From Erwinia tracheiphila (GTDB taxonomy: Bacteria > Pseudomonadota > Gammaproteobacteria > Enterobacterales > Enterobacteriaceae), in the NCBI RefSeq assembly GCF_021365465.1, contig NZ_CP089932.1, forward strand, positions 3,472,001 through 3,536,000: 64,000 nt of DNA, read 5' to 3'. The notes beneath the pieces are model-generated. The model was not told the DNA's origin and ran no database searches. It worked only from the letters and a program-made list of their open reading frames with translations. Shown here piece by piece: positions 18,578-28,070 of this stretch. The first letter of the stretch is position 1. Every line of letters starts with the position of its first letter. Made by a program: the position numbers and the translations under genes.

Positions 18578-19792
18578 ATGTATATCCCGCGCCCGGCAAA
18601 ACTGCTGTTCACCACTGATGACGCCTGGAACCGGTATATGGATAAACACGGGGACACCCTCAGCCCCTGGACCGTACTCTGCGTCGAGCGCATGCTCGCC
18701 TGCGGCACTGCTGCCATGGGGGTGAAGCGATACTGCTGCGCCTCCCCGGACTGCACCCACACCCGCTTCTTCTGCCAGACCTGTAAATCAAAAGGCTGCA
18801 GCTCCTGCGGACATAAGGCCACGGAGCAGTGGATTACAGAACAACAGCAAATTCTGCCCGACTGCGACTGGCAGCATATCACCTTCACCATGCCCCATCT
18901 GCTGTGGCCCTTTTTCAACAATAACTGGCCTCTGCTCAATGCCCTGTTCCGCGCAGCCACCCGCGCCATGCTCCGCTGGGCCAGAAAACAGGGTGTGGAA
19001 GTCGGTATCTTCTGCGCCCTGCATACCTACGGTCGCCAGCTCAACCAGCATCCCCACATTCATCTCTCCGTCACCCGCGGCGGGCTTGATATTAAACACG
19101 GCGTATGGCGCGACCTCTTCTTTAAAAAGCATGCCGTGGAGGAAATCTGGCGCGGAGCCGTCATCCGGCTGCTGCGCCACAGCTATGACCTGATTAACCC
19201 CGGCAGGCTGCCGGGGCTGGGGCATATCCACGACAAAAAACAGTGGCTGCGCTATCTGCAGGCGCAGTACGGGCGCCGCTGGAAGGTCCACTTCGCGAAG
19301 AAGACCCGGGGGGCCTGGCGGAGCGTCAAATATCTGGGCCGGTACCTGAAACGGCCCCCCGTGTCGGCGGCGAAGCTGAGGCACTACAGCGGCGGCGCGG
19401 TGGTGCACCACTATTACGACCACCGTACGCAGCAGTACCGGCAGCAGACGCTGACGCAGGAAGATATGATCGGACGTTATATCAGCCATATCCCGGCGAA
19501 GCATTTTAAGATGGTGCGTTATTACGGTTTTTTATCAAACCGTAAACGGGGTAGCCTGCTGCCGAAGGTGTATGAAGCCCTGGAGATGGAAGCGCGGAAA
19601 AAACCGGAGAAGCCCGGCTTCGCCGCGCTGATGAAAGAATTTCTGCGCACGGATCCGTACAAATGCATTCTGTGCGGCAACCGACTGCGCTTCAGCAGTG
19701 CGCAGGCCGGGAGGCACGCGTCGGAGTTGGTGGCAGAAAGACTGCATAACATCGACCGGAAACGATGGCTTCTGGCACAGACTGCGGGATAA
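18578..19792 (+). CDS. IS91-family HUH/Y2 rolling-circle transposase
   Basis: The 404-residue protein has an N-terminal zinc finger (CCASPDCTHTRFFCQTC and CSSCGH), the HUH metal motif HPHIHLSVTRGG near residue 160, and the two catalytic tyrosines spaced four apart in KYLGRYLKRPP. A second Cys pair (CILCGNRLRF) lies near the C-terminus. It should nick and re-ligate single-stranded DNA at the element ends, moving by rolling-circle transposition. Frame and motifs are intact. Copy B encodes the same protein. Confidence 0.93.
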   Translation: MYIPRPAKLLFTTDDAWNRYMDKHGDTLSPWTVLCVERMLACGTAAMGVKRYCCASPDCTHTRFFCQTCKSKGCSSCGHKATEQWITEQQQILPDCDWQHITFTMPHLLWPFFNNNWPLLNALFRAATRAMLRWARKQGVEVGIFCALHTYGRQLNQHPHIHLSVTRGGLDIKHGVWRDLFFKKHAVEEIWRGAVIRLLRHSYDLINPGRLPGLGHIHDKKQWLRYLQAQYGRRWKVHFAKKTRGAWRSVKYLGRYLKRPPVSAAKLRHYSGGAVVHHYYDHRTQQYRQQTLTQEDMIGRYISHIPAKHFKMVRYYGFLSNRKRGSLLPKVYEALEMEARKKPEKPGFAALMKEFLRTDPYKCILCGNRLRFSSAQAGRHASELVAERLHNIDRKRWLLAQTAG

Positions 19793-19960
19793 GTGCGTCT
19801 GAAAAACAGCTTTCAGGTTAAAAACGCGCCGCAAATGCCATTTTATGACCATAACGTTCCCGATGGCACATCATTACTGCATTACAGACACTGCTGCTCA
19901 TGGTCAGGAAATTTTTAAAACGATGATTCAGTTTCCTAACCATGAACTCAGACTGTAAGT

Positions 19961-20956
19961 TTATTCACAAAAAAGAGCTTCGATATTTAGCCCCTGCGCC
20001 TGCAAAATTTCGCGCAGACGACGAAGACCTTCAACCTGAATCTGGCGAACACGCTCGCGTGTAAGGCCGATTTCGCTGCCCACATCTTCTAGTGTGGCCG
20101 CTTCATAACCTAACAGACCAAAACGACGTGCCAGCACTTCGCGCTGCTTGGCGTTCAGTTCAAACAACCACTTGACGATACTTTGCTTCATATCATCGTC
20201 TTGAGTGCAGTCTTCCGGTCCGTTGTCCTTTTCATCGGCCAGGATATCCAGCAGCGCTTTATCAGAATCTCCGCCCAGTAGTGTCGTGTCAACTGAAGTG
20301 ATGCGTTCATTAAGGCGCAACATTCGGCTGACATCGTCAACAGGCTTATCGAGCTGTTCAGCGATTTCTTCTGCACTGGGTTCATGGTCTAGCTTGTGAG
20401 CCAGTTCACGTGCAGTGCGTAAATAAACATTCAACTCTTTAACAATATGAATCGGCAGGCGAATTGTGCGGGTCTGGTTCATGATAGCTCGCTCAATAGT
20501 CTGACGGATCCACCAGGTCGCATAGGTTGAGAAACGGAACCCTTTTTCAGGGTCAAATTTCTCAACCGCACGGATCAGTCCAAGGTTGCCCTCTTCAATC
20601 AGATCCAGCAAAGCAAGGCCGCGATTACTGTAACGACGCGCGATTTTTACAACAAGTCGTAGATTACTTTCAATCATCCGACGACGTGACGGAATATCAC
20701 CACGTAAGGCACGACGGGCAAAGAAAACCTCCTCTTCAGCTGTTAACAGCGGAGAATAACCAATCTCCCCCAAGTAGAGCTGCGTCGCATCCAGTACGCG
20801 TTGCGTCGCGCCTTGTTGTAACAGTTCATCCTCTGCTATGTCGTTGTCAGCAGGATCATTTCCGACAAAAGCCTTCTCATCAAAAACTTCAGCTCCGTTT
20901 TCGTCGAATTCCGCGTCTTCATTTAAATCATGTACTTTTAGCGTATTCTGGCTCAT
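19961..20956 (-). CDS. rpoS: RNA polymerase sigma factor RpoS (sigma-38)
   Basis: The 331-residue general stress sigma factor is intact. It has region 1.2 ([18 protein letters not shown]), region 2 ([18 protein letters not shown] ... [20 protein letters not shown]), the region 2.4 Trp cluster [14 protein letters not shown], region 3, and region 4 with the helix-turn-helix [20 protein letters not shown] that reads the -35. A TAGGAG Shine-Dalgarno precedes the ATG. In the family the main promoter lies inside nlpD, giving a long leader for small-RNA control; the order here is the same. IS91 copy A has inserted 17 bp after the stop, probably separating the gene from its terminator at 18003-18031. 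Confidence 0.97.
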   Translation of the reverse strand: MSQNTLKVHDLNEDAEFDENGAEVFDEKAFVGNDPADNDIAEDELLQQGATQRVLDATQLYLGEIGYSPLLTAEEEVFFARRALRGDIPSRRRMIESNLRLVVKIARRYSNRGLALLDLIEEGNLGLIRAVEKFDPEKGFRFSTYATWWIRQTIERAIMNQTRTIRLPIHIVKELNVYLRTARELAHKLDHEPSAEEIAEQLDKPVDDVSRMLRLNERITSVDTTLLGGDSDKALLDILADEKDNGPEDCTQDDDMKQSIVKWLFELNAKQREVLARRFGLLGYEAATLEDVGSEIGLTRERVRQIQVEGLRRLREILQAQGLNIEALFCE

Positions 20957-20981
20957 AAGCGGCTCCTACCCGTGATGTCAG

Positions 20982-21003
20982 GGCAGAACACCTAGGTTCT
21001 GCC
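20982..21003 (-). promoter_or_regulatory. stem-loop between nlpD and rpoS
   Basis: GGCAGAAC pairs with GTTCTGCC (8 bp) around the loop ACCTAG, in the 50-bp gap between nlpD and rpoS and about 16 nt upstream of the rpoS Shine-Dalgarno. It could affect read-through from nlpD or translation start of rpoS; its role here is inferred. Confidence 0.45.
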
Positions 21004-21006
21004 GGA

Positions 21007-22122
21007 TTATCGCTGCGGTAAATAACGCAACGGGTTTACGGATTTCCCCTTGTAACGTATTTCAAAGTGTAATCTAACAGAACTGGTGCCAGTACTGCCC
21101 ATAGTCGCAATCTTTTGGCCCGATTTTACTTCCTGCTGTTCGCGAACCAACATTGTATCATTATGGGCATAGGCGCTCAGGTAGTCATCATTATGCTTGA
21201 TGATAATCAAATTACCGTAACCGCGTAGCGCATTCCCGGCGTAAACAACACGCCCGGATGCGGTTGACAGAACTGGTTGTCCTGGCGATCCCGCGATATC
21301 GATACCTTTGTTGCCACCTTCGGAAGCAGAAAAGTTATCGATAATCTTACCATCTGTTGGCCAACGCCAGCTTCCTACAGGAGTGGTGCTGTTCGTTGTG
21401 CTGCTGACGGTCGATGCAGTAACCGACGCTGTTGTCATTGCAACAGTATTTGTGCCGGATGAAGGTAACATTTTCCCTTCACTTGGTTTACCTGAATCCT
21501 CAGAATACGTAATAACAGGCTTTTGTGCAACCGTTACACCTCCGATTTGTCCTGGAGATGGTTTCGGCACGATTCCACTGGCTTTATCATCTGCGGCAGT
21601 AACAGCATTACCCCCGGTAAGCGTTCCCCCGGAGCCATTACTAACCTGTAATTGCTGACCAACATTGAGGCTGTAAGGTGCAGAAATGTTATTTCGCTGT
21701 GCTAAATCACGAAAGTCATTCCCGGTAATCCAGGCAATATAAAACAGCGTATCACCATGTTTAACGGTATAACTCTGTCCACTGTAACTTCCTTTGGGAA
21801 TATTTCCATAGGCACGGTTATAGACAATGCGCCCATTTTTGGTAACAACATTTTCACTTTCACCACGACTGACGGCTGACGGAGCATTCACTATTTTAGG
21901 TTGATTGACTGAAATTGAAGGGGGTGGAGATATCAGTCCGCCGCCGCTGATATTCTCTGGTTGACTGCCCATATCGGTACTACGACTCATGCCATCACTG
22001 CTACCACCTACGGAGCTGATAGGAGCCTGCGTGTTATTACTGTAACAACCAGCCAACCCAAAACTAATCAGTGAAATGACTACAATATGACGTAATTTAA
22101 CGTCCGGGCTTCCCGTGCTCAT
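21007..22122 (-). CDS. nlpD: murein hydrolase activator lipoprotein NlpD
   Basis: The 371-residue outer-membrane lipoprotein activates the amidase AmiC for daughter-cell separation. A lipobox LAGC places the lipidated Cys at residue 26. A LysM domain ([25 protein letters not shown]) binds peptidoglycan, and a Ser/Thr-rich linker leads to a degenerate M23/LytM domain ([20 protein letters not shown] ... TRLHFE-like [20 protein letters not shown]), lacking the usual HxGxD zinc ligand (NKGID here), as expected of an activator. It lies between pcm and rpoS and should contain rpoS promoters. Confidence 0.95.
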   Translation of the reverse strand: MSTGSPDVKLRHIVVISLISFGLAGCYSNNTQAPISSVGGSSDGMSRSTDMGSQPENISGGGLISPPPSISVNQPKIVNAPSAVSRGESENVVTKNGRIVYNRAYGNIPKGSYSGQSYTVKHGDTLFYIAWITGNDFRDLAQRNNISAPYSLNVGQQLQVSNGSGGTLTGGNAVTAADDKASGIVPKPSPGQIGGVTVAQKPVITYSEDSGKPSEGKMLPSSGTNTVAMTTASVTASTVSSTTNSTTPVGSWRWPTDGKIIDNFSASEGGNKGIDIAGSPGQPVLSTASGRVVYAGNALRGYGNLIIIKHNDDYLSAYAHNDTMLVREQQEVKSGQKIATMGSTGTSSVRLHFEIRYKGKSVNPLRYLPQR

Positions 22123-22265
22123 CTACATCCCCCAATACAGCAATACAGTAAACTGTCAGGACGCGCTATCCCGCGCCATCAGTGATAAAAACCTTAACTT
22201 ATGGGATATTAACAACATCACATGCAGGGTGCCAATTTGCAGATGTGTACAATTGCTAATGCCTT

Positions 22266-22892
22266 TCAGGCAAGCTCACCCTTGACCAGAGGGACAAATC
22301 TGACTGGCTCGATTATTTCCACAACAAACTCTTCGGCTTTGCGAATGACACGCTTAAGCTGTTGCTGTTCTTCGCCTACCGGCAACACCATTAATCCCCC
22401 CACTTTTAACTGTGACATAAGGTCTAATGGGATTTCAGGAGGTGCGGCAGTGACAATAATCGCATCATAAGGCCCGCGAGCAGCCCAGCCCAACCAACCA
22501 TCGCCGTGGCGGGTAGAAACATTATGCAAATCAAGTTGTTTTAAGCGGCGTCTGGCTTGCCATTGCAGGCCTTTAATCCGTTCAACTGAATAAACGTGCT
22601 CCACAAGGTGCGCAAGAATAGCGGTCTGGTATCCAGAACCGGTACCAATCTCCAACACGCGTGAGGTCGGTGTTAATGCCAGCAGTGAGGTCATCCTGGC
22701 GACCATATAAGGCTGTGAGATCGTCTGGCCGGAACCAATTGGCAGCGCAGTATTCTCCCAGGCTTTATGTTCGAACGCTTCATCGATAAAGCGCTCACGC
22801 GGCACATCTTCAATCGCCTTCAACAACCGCTCGTCATCGATGCCCAGCTGGCGCAACTGTGACAACAGCGTTTCAATGCGCCGACTTACCAT
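22266..22892 (-). CDS. pcm: protein-L-isoaspartate O-methyltransferase
   Basis: The 208-residue cytoplasmic enzyme methylates isoaspartyl residues of aged proteins with SAM, starting their repair. The SAM-binding Rossmann motif [18 protein letters not shown] is clear, as are the substrate segment [17 protein letters not shown] and the C-terminal [11 protein letters not shown]. The ATG at 22890-22892 ([10 protein letters not shown]) is chosen; it overlaps the end of surE by 7 bp, as is common in this operon. An upstream in-frame GTG would add ten residues not found in relatives. Confidence 0.95.
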   Translation of the reverse strand: MVSRRIETLLSQLRQLGIDDERLLKAIEDVPRERFIDEAFEHKAWENTALPIGSGQTISQPYMVARMTSLLALTPTSRVLEIGTGSGYQTAILAHLVEHVYSVERIKGLQWQARRRLKQLDLHNVSTRHGDGWLGWAARGPYDAIIVTAAPPEIPLDLMSQLKVGGLMVLPVGEEQQQLKRVIRKAEEFVVEIIEPVRFVPLVKGELA

Positions 22893-23647
22893 TCGCCACT
22901 GACCTCCACCCGCGCTAACCATCCAGCCAACACCTGCTGTGCACTGTGCGCCGTTAAATCAACATGCAAGGCGGTAACCGAAACGTAGCCTTCATCGATG
23001 GCAGCAAAATCAGTATCCGGGCCAGCATCAAGTTTATCTCCAGGTGGCCCAATCCAGTACAACGTATTACCGCGCGGGTCAAGCTGAGGAATGGCTTGAT
23101 CGCTCGGATGGCGGCTACCACAGCGTGTCACCCGAATACCTTTCAGCCCGGCAAGAGGGAGGTCGGGAACATTAATATTCAATATGCGCCCGGTCCGCAG
23201 TGGTTCACGCTGCAGTGCGCGTAAAATGGAACAGGTTACTGCTGCCGCGGTTTCATAGTGTTGATGTCCATTGAGGGATACGGCGAGTGCAGGTAAGCCA
23301 AGATGACGCCCTTCCATCGCAGCGGCAACCGTGCCGGAATAGATGACATCATCACCCAAATTTGGACCGGCATTAATCCCGGACACAACCACATCAGGTT
23401 TCGGACTCATCAGCGTATTCACTCCGAGCCAGACGCAGTCAGTCGGCGTCCCCATCTGAACAGCAATATCGCCATTTGGATACTCAAAAGTGCGAAGCGG
23501 CGTTTCCAGCGTCAATGAATTAGATGCGCCACTGCGATTACGGTCAGGAGCCACAACCTGAACTTCAGCAAATTCACGAAGTGCCTCAGCCAAAATCTGA
23601 ATGCCTGGCGCATGAATACCATCGTCATTACTGAGCAATATTCGCAT
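22886..23647 (-). CDS. surE: 5'/3'-nucleotidase SurE
   Basis: The 253-residue survival protein E is a metal-dependent nucleotidase acting on nucleoside monophosphates and short polyphosphate. The metal site is formed by the N-terminal [15 protein letters not shown] (Asp-Asp pair), the Ser in [14 protein letters not shown] and the Asn in [20 protein letters not shown]. It overlaps pcm by 7 bp. Upstream, the gap to truD is 684 bp and contains the large tandem repeat, whereas the two genes lie close together in E. coli. The repeat may therefore affect surE expression. Confidence 0.95.
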   Translation of the reverse strand: MRILLSNDDGIHAPGIQILAEALREFAEVQVVAPDRNRSGASNSLTLETPLRTFEYPNGDIAVQMGTPTDCVWLGVNTLMSPKPDVVVSGINAGPNLGDDVIYSGTVAAAMEGRHLGLPALAVSLNGHQHYETAAAVTCSILRALQREPLRTGRILNINVPDLPLAGLKGIRVTRCGSRHPSDQAIPQLDPRGNTLYWIGPPGDKLDAGPDTDFAAIDEGYVSVTALHVDLTAHSAQQVLAGWLARVEVSGEW

Positions 23648-23905
23648 TAAAACTCAACCCCTTTTATATCAATCTTTTTTATCCCGACACTCTCTGGCAT
23701 ATGTCTGCCGGGCAGCCACAACGCTGACTTCAGTCGCTTGCAGCGCTATTCCGGTTATCAGGCTACAACATTCTATCGCCTGACATCATTCAGTGGTAGC
23801 AGCGGAAGGTGCAACAATGCTCGCTGCTCATTTTTAAGGTGAAAAACGGACCAGAGCACAACGTTGATTGTCCGTCAGGCAAACAAGAAAGAATACTGTA
23901 AGACT
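23648..23905. other. non-coding sequence between surE and the tandem repeat
   Basis: About 260 bp without recognisable gene, promoter or hairpin that I can defend. It is part of the expanded surE-truD interval. Confidence 0.4.
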
Positions 23906-24217
23906 CAGTACATCAGTACATCAGTACATCAGTACATCAGTACATCAGTACATCAGTACATCAGTACATCAGTACATCAGTACATCAGTACATCAGTACA
24001 TCAGTACATCAGTACATCAGTACATCAGTACATCAGTACATCAGTACATCAGTACATCAGTACATCAGTACATCAGTACATCAGTACATCAGTACATCAG
24101 TACATCAGTACATCAGTACATCAGTACATCAGTACATCAGTACATCAGTACATCAGTACATCAGTACATCAGTACATCAGTACATCAGTACATCAGTACA
24201 TCAGTACATCAGTACAT
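23906..24217. repeat. tandem array of 39 perfect 8-bp units CAGTACAT
   Basis: The unit CAGTACAT is repeated head to tail 39 times (312 bp) without a single variant. Flanks are AAGACT on the left and an A-run (AAAAAAA) on the right. Because 8 is not a multiple of 3, every forward frame reads the same 8-residue cycle QYISTSVH and none has a stop. On the minus strand, the direction of the truD-surE transcript, every unit holds ATG-TAC-TGA with the TGA overlapping the next ATG. Such arrays are prone to slippage and length change. There are no spacers, so it is not CRISPR. Confidence 0.97.
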
Positions 24218-24331
24218 AAAAAAACGGCATCAGATCAGTCAGGTAAAGAAGAAAATGCGCGAGGATAAGATAAATCAACGCCAGCCATGGGAGATGAAAG
24301 AATCGTCGAGCTGACCGCAATAAGCTCCCGG

Positions 24332-25381
24332 CTATTCGTCCACCGCGGTATCACCGTCTTTTTGTTGTATCACTTCACGCAATACGCTGGTAGCAAAGCT
24401 GCCCGCAGGTAGCCAAAAGTTCAGTTCAACGATTGCATCACCCTGCCAGCGCCAGCAAAGATCGCGGGGAATTAACAACATGGCGCGCCGCGCCGCCTCA
24501 ACACCTTCATGCTCCAGCAGTGCTTTCAACTCATTCTCACCGCCAAGAATGCGCTGCTCACACGCAAGTGCCGCGCCCTCGCTTCCCCATTCGCCCCTGC
24601 CGGGCATGACCGCCGTTATCCGCAGCTCATTGTTATTCACGCGGGTTTGCAGCGCATCCAGTTCGCCCTGCTGTGCAACAAACCAGCTACCACGACCAAC
24701 CAGCTGTAACGCATCACCAGCCATCACACTGAGCAGAGAATCTTGCAAAACCAATCGCTCACTGACAACCTGGTTAAATAAAGCACTCCGGGCGGCAGAG
24801 AGCAAAAAACTGCGCTTGTTACGCTCGCGCACCACGATGCTGTTATTGGCCCAGCGCTGTGCCATAGACAGGTTATTGCCATTATAACCGAAGCGTTGCA
24901 TCCCGAAATAATTAGGGACACCGTCTGCCTGAATCGTTAGCAGTCGTTGTTCGACCGCTTTCCTGTCAGAAATCTGACGTAACAAAATCCGAAAAGTGTT
25001 TCCCTGAAGCGCCCCGATGCGCAGTTTACGGCGGTGGCGTGCCGTTTCCAGCACCTCACAGCCGTCGAGCTGAAAAAGGGTAAAATCAGGCGTTTCTTTA
25101 CCTGGAATACGCAGGCAAAACCACTGCTCCGTAACCGCATGACGATCTTTCATCCCGGCAAAGCTGACATCCCGGGGATGAATACCTGCAAACTTTGCCA
25201 GCGCATAGGCCACAAAACGTGTGTTGCAACCAACCTTGCGCATGCACACCAGCACCTGCTCACCATCGCCATCCGCACCATAGCCAAGGTCCTCAATAAC
25301 GATAAAATCTTCAGGATGCTCCTTTACCACGCCCGTTGCCGCTGGCTGCCCGTGCAGCCAGCGCAGAGGAATAACATCCAT
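24332..25381 (-). CDS. truD: tRNA pseudouridine(13) synthase TruD
   Basis: The 349-residue enzyme isomerises U13 to pseudouridine in tRNA-Glu. The catalytic Asp lies in the TruD motif [14 protein letters not shown]; further family motifs are [16 protein letters not shown], the [12 protein letters not shown] segment and the C-terminal [16 protein letters not shown]. The start ATG overlaps the ispF stop (TAATG), so it is translationally coupled to ispF. The stop codon is 114 bp from the CAGTACAT array. Confidence 0.95.
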   Translation of the reverse strand: MDVIPLRWLHGQPAATGVVKEHPEDFIVIEDLGYGADGDGEQVLVCMRKVGCNTRFVAYALAKFAGIHPRDVSFAGMKDRHAVTEQWFCLRIPGKETPDFTLFQLDGCEVLETARHRRKLRIGALQGNTFRILLRQISDRKAVEQRLLTIQADGVPNYFGMQRFGYNGNNLSMAQRWANNSIVVRERNKRSFLLSAARSALFNQVVSERLVLQDSLLSVMAGDALQLVGRGSWFVAQQGELDALQTRVNNNELRITAVMPGRGEWGSEGAALACEQRILGGENELKALLEHEGVEAARRAMLLIPRDLCWRWQGDAIVELNFWLPAGSFATSVLREVIQQKDGDTAVDE

Positions 25382-25860
25382 TACGTTTCCACCTTGAATA
25401 ACAGCGCTACCGCCTCACAGGCAATACCCTCGCCACGCCCGGCAAAGCCGAGTTTCTCTGTAGTCGTGGCTTTAACGTTCACCTCATCCATGTGAACCGC
25501 CAGATCTTCGGCAATATTGATGCGCATCTGCGGAACATACGGCAGCATTTTAGGGGCCTGGGCAATAATGGTGACGTCAACATTGCCCACCCGATAACCT
25601 TTTTTTCCAATCTGCTGCATTGCTTCACGCAGCAAAACCCGGCTGTCTGCACCTTTATAAGCAGCATCCGTATCCGGAAAAAGTTTGCCAATATCGCCAA
25701 GGGCCGCAGCGCCCAGTAAGGCATCGGTTAGCGCATGCAGGGCAACATCACCGTCTGAGTGAGCCAGCAGTCCCTGCGCCCAGGGAATTCTTACGCCGCC
25801 GATAATCAACGGACCTTCACCACCAAAAGCATGAACATCAAATCCATGGCCGATACGCAT
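25381..25860 (-). CDS. ispF: 2-C-methyl-D-erythritol 2,4-cyclodiphosphate synthase
   Basis: The 159-residue enzyme makes MEcPP from CDP-ME2P in the MEP isoprenoid pathway, acting as a trimer with zinc. The N-terminal [13 protein letters not shown] gives the Asp and His metal ligands; [22 protein letters not shown] gives the other His and the active-site loop. The gene abuts ispD (ispD stop at 25860 overlaps the start) and truD, forming a tight ftsB-ispD-ispF-truD unit. Confidence 0.96.
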   Translation of the reverse strand: MRIGHGFDVHAFGGEGPLIIGGVRIPWAQGLLAHSDGDVALHALTDALLGAAALGDIGKLFPDTDAAYKGADSRVLLREAMQQIGKKGYRVGNVDVTIIAQAPKMLPYVPQMRINIAEDLAVHMDEVNVKATTTEKLGFAGRGEGIACEAVALLFKVET

Positions 25861-26579
25861 TATACATGCTCCTTATTATTTAATTGGGTCAGATAAAACG
25901 CCGCCAGAGCCAGATCTTCAGGCCGGGTGACCTTAATATTGTCACTACGCCCGACAACCAGCTGTGGCTGATAGCCACAATACTCGAGCGCAGAAGCCTC
26001 ATCAGTGATGTTCACCCCGTCGCGCAGTGCTTTTTGCAGACAGTCTCGCAGCAGCGCCAGTGGAAAAAGCTGCGGCGTCAGCGAGTGCCACAGTCCTTCC
26101 CGATCCACCGTATGGGCAACAGCCAATTTATCCTGGGCGGCGCGCTTCATGGTATCGCGCACTGGCGCGGCAAGAATGCCCCCTATATCGTTGGTCACGG
26201 TGAGGGCCAGCAGACGCATCAGGTCATCAGGATGCAGGCAGGGTCGTGCCGCATCATGCACCAAAACCCAGCGTTCAGCAGCGGCAACATGCAAACCCGC
26301 CAGCACAGAGTCGGCGCGTTCTTTACCGCCCGTTACCACGCTAATACGCGGATCTGCTGCAATCGGCAGGTCAGAAAAGTGGGGATCAACAGGATTTATC
26401 GCAACAATGACGCGGCTGATTGCCGGGTGAACCAGCAGGCTGTCAATGGCATATTCAAGGAGGGTTTTACCCCTTATGGTCATATACTGCTTGGGGTGTT
26501 CTGACAGCATGCGGCTGCCAATCCCGGCTGCGGGGACGACGGCAATGACGTCCGAAATTGAACCTGCGATATTCATCAA
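25860..26579 (-). CDS. ispD: 2-C-methyl-D-erythritol 4-phosphate cytidylyltransferase
   Basis: The 239-residue enzyme couples CTP to MEP in the isoprenoid pathway. The nucleotide-binding loop [11 protein letters not shown] carries the conserved Arg, [15 protein letters not shown] follows, and the active-site [10 protein letters not shown] lies in the middle. It starts immediately after the ftsB stop and its last base is shared with the ispF start codon. Two Met codons open the frame; either may be used. Confidence 0.96.
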   Translation of the reverse strand: MMNIAGSISDVIAVVPAAGIGSRMLSEHPKQYMTIRGKTLLEYAIDSLLVHPAISRVIVAINPVDPHFSDLPIAADPRISVVTGGKERADSVLAGLHVAAAERWVLVHDAARPCLHPDDLMRLLALTVTNDIGGILAAPVRDTMKRAAQDKLAVAHTVDREGLWHSLTPQLFPLALLRDCLQKALRDGVNITDEASALEYCGYQPQLVVGRSDNIKVTRPEDLALAAFYLTQLNNKEHV

Positions 26580-26900
26580 TTACCGTTGTGGATTATTCAG
26601 ATTCCCCTGCTGCACGTTTCGTTTATTCTGATCCGGCACCAGGCGATAAAAGGTCTCACCGGGTTTAATCATGCCCAGTTCATTGCGTGCACGCTCCTCA
26701 ATGGCTTCAGAACCGCCGTTAAGGTCATCGATTTCGGCAAAAAGCCGATCGTTTCGCGCTTTTAGTTTAGCGTTACTGCCTTGTTGCACCGCAACATCTT
26801 CATTAACGCGTGTAAAGTCATGTATACCGTTCTTGCCCAGCCAGAACGAATATTGCAGCCAGCAGAGTAAAGCAAGCAACAGTAGCGTCAGTTTTCCCAT
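26580..26900 (-). CDS. ftsB: cell division protein FtsB
   Basis: The 106-residue single-pass membrane protein joins FtsL and FtsQ in the divisome. It has a short cytoplasmic start, one transmembrane helix ([19 protein letters not shown]), then a periplasmic coiled coil ([20 protein letters not shown]) and the conserved [19 protein letters not shown]. Its ribosome-binding region is unusual: nine consecutive G, then CGGG directly before the ATG, instead of a normal AGGAG. It is first in the ftsB-ispD-ispF-truD group. Confidence 0.94.
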   Translation of the reverse strand: MGKLTLLLLALLCWLQYSFWLGKNGIHDFTRVNEDVAVQQGSNAKLKARNDRLFAEIDDLNGGSEAIEERARNELGMIKPGETFYRLVPDQNKRNVQQGNLNNPQR

Positions 26901-26904
26901 CCCG

Positions 26905-26913
26905 CCCCCCCCC
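26905..26913 (-). promoter_or_regulatory. G9 homopolymer in the ftsB ribosome-binding region
   Basis: On the mRNA strand nine G in a row, then CGGG, precede the ftsB ATG, so the likely Shine-Dalgarno is a homopolymer. Such tracts can change length by slippage and would alter spacing to the start codon. The effect on FtsB is inferred. Confidence 0.5.
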
Positions 26914-27088
26914 GAAAAACGGCCTAATCATCCCATAACTTTCCATCCTACTCCACTGTGCCGATGAAATAGCCGTAGATTGGTGAATCACTGAACACAC
27001 ATCAATATGACCGTCGCTGTATGGCAAAATTTTGTAACCTGACCAGGCAATCAGGCATCAATTCGGGAGAGGAAAAACCATACTTAAC

Positions 27089-27409
27089 CTACCAGCCGCT
27101 TAATAATGTAAACAGAAACCAAAAAAGCGCAATGACCAGCAACACCGTCACCAGCAATGGCCAGATAATGTGACCTCGAAGCAACGCGCTGGTAGCAATG
27201 CCAATCAGCACGGAAGCAGGGAGCAGCGCGAGGAAAAAAGGCCAGGTATAAAGGAAGAAAAGCAGGGTATTAGAGCCATAAAGTAAAAACGGTATGGCAA
27301 GAGCAAACCAGTAAGAAGCGAAGCCAACCACTCCACCGGGAAATGGCCGGGAGGCTTCCTCCTGGTCACGTTCTTCTTTGCGGGCCAGCATGGGCGTGAT
27401 GTTATGCAT
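27089..27409 (-). CDS. ygbE: YgbE-like inner membrane protein (DUF3561)
   Basis: The 106-residue protein has a polar N-terminus (KEERDQEEASRPFPGG) and three hydrophobic segments (VVGFASYWFALAIPFLLYG, TWPFFLALLPASVLIGIA, WPLLVTVLLVIALFWFLF). It matches the DUF3561 family, whose gene sits between cysC and ftsB in E. coli, as here. Function is unknown. The ATG at 27407-27409 is chosen: AGGAT lies 4-8 nt upstream and length agrees with E. coli YgbE (107). A longer frame would run into cysC. Confidence 0.85.
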   Translation of the reverse strand: MHNITPMLARKEERDQEEASRPFPGGVVGFASYWFALAIPFLLYGSNTLLFFLYTWPFFLALLPASVLIGIATSALLRGHIIWPLLVTVLLVIALFWFLFTLLSGW

Positions 27410-27464
27410 AATTATCCTGTTGAGGCGAAAACGGCGCACCCGCTGGCGTTTCGTTATGGCTATC

Positions 27465-28070
27465 TCAGGATCTGATAATATCGCGCTCACGCAGCAGATC
27501 TAACACTTGAAGGAGCAATTTTGTTACCAATTGTTCACCATCGAGGTGTAGTTCAGCTGCATTCGGTGCCTCATAAACTGCGTCAATTCCGGTAAAATTG
27601 CGCAGTTCTCCAGCCCGCGCTTTTTTATAAAGCCCTTTGGGATCGCGTGATTCACAGATAGCCAGCGGCGTATCCACAAAGACTTCAATAAAGCGCCCTT
27701 CTCCCAGCATACCCCGCACCATCCGGCGCTCCGCCTGGTGAGGGGAAATAAAGGCACTCAGAACCACTAACCCGGCATCAACCATCAACGCTGCCACTTC
27801 GCCAACCCGGCGAATATTCTCTTTACGATCGTCATCGCTAAAGCCTAAATCCCGGCACAGGCCGTGACGCACGTTGTCACCGTCTAACAAATAGGTGCTG
27901 ACGCCAAGCTGATACAATGACTGTTCCAACGCGCCTGCCAGAGTAGATTTCCCGGAACCGGAAAGCCCGGTAAACCAAAGCAGCACACCCCGATGCCCGT
28001 GTAATTCTTCACGTTTCCCCTGCGTAACCGCATGGCTGTGCCAGACAACATTTTCGTCACGCACCGCCAT
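27465..28070 (-). CDS. cysC: adenylylsulfate (APS) kinase
   Basis: The 201-residue enzyme phosphorylates APS to PAPS with ATP, the second activation step of sulfate. The P-loop [15 protein letters not shown], the [20 protein letters not shown] substrate segment (read in two pieces) and the [15 protein letters not shown] lid are present, as is the [17 protein letters not shown] motif. Its ATG overlaps the cysN stop (TAATG), the last gene of the cysG-cysD-cysN-cysC run. Confidence 0.96.
   Translation of the reverse strand: MAVRDENVVWHSHAVTQGKREELHGHRGVLLWFTGLSGSGKSTLAGALEQSLYQLGVSTYLLDGDNVRHGLCRDLGFSDDDRKENIRRVGEVAALMVDAGLVVLSAFISPHQAERRMVRGMLGEGRFIEVFVDTPLAICESRDPKGLYKKARAGELRNFTGIDAVYEAPNAAELHLDGEQLVTKLLLQVLDLLRERDIIRS

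Larger units (their letters stand above)
18059..19943 (+). mobile_element. IS91-family insertion sequence, copy A (1885 bp)
   Basis: The limits are set by comparison with copy B (60668-62552): identity begins at CGAGCGTCACGG and ends just before GAAC. Each copy is 1885 bp and they differ by only a few bases. There are no inverted repeats or target duplication, and the transposase end abuts the tetranucleotide GAAC (19944-19947), the target preference described for IS91 rolling-circle transposition. It lies 17 bp from the rpoS stop codon. Confidence 0.9.

Noticed and set aside
19961..20956. Possible loss of RpoS function because of the adjacent IS91
   Set aside because: The rpoS frame is complete with all sigma regions; the IS lies after the stop codon.
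23906..24217. CRISPR array
   Set aside because: Units are directly adjacent with no spacers, the unit is only 8 bp, and no cas genes are near.
23864..24314. Two overlapping plus-strand open frames of 134 and 148 codons encoding QYISTSVH repeats
   Set aside because: They are only the translation of the 8-bp array in different frames; no ribosome-binding site or non-repeat domain supports a protein.
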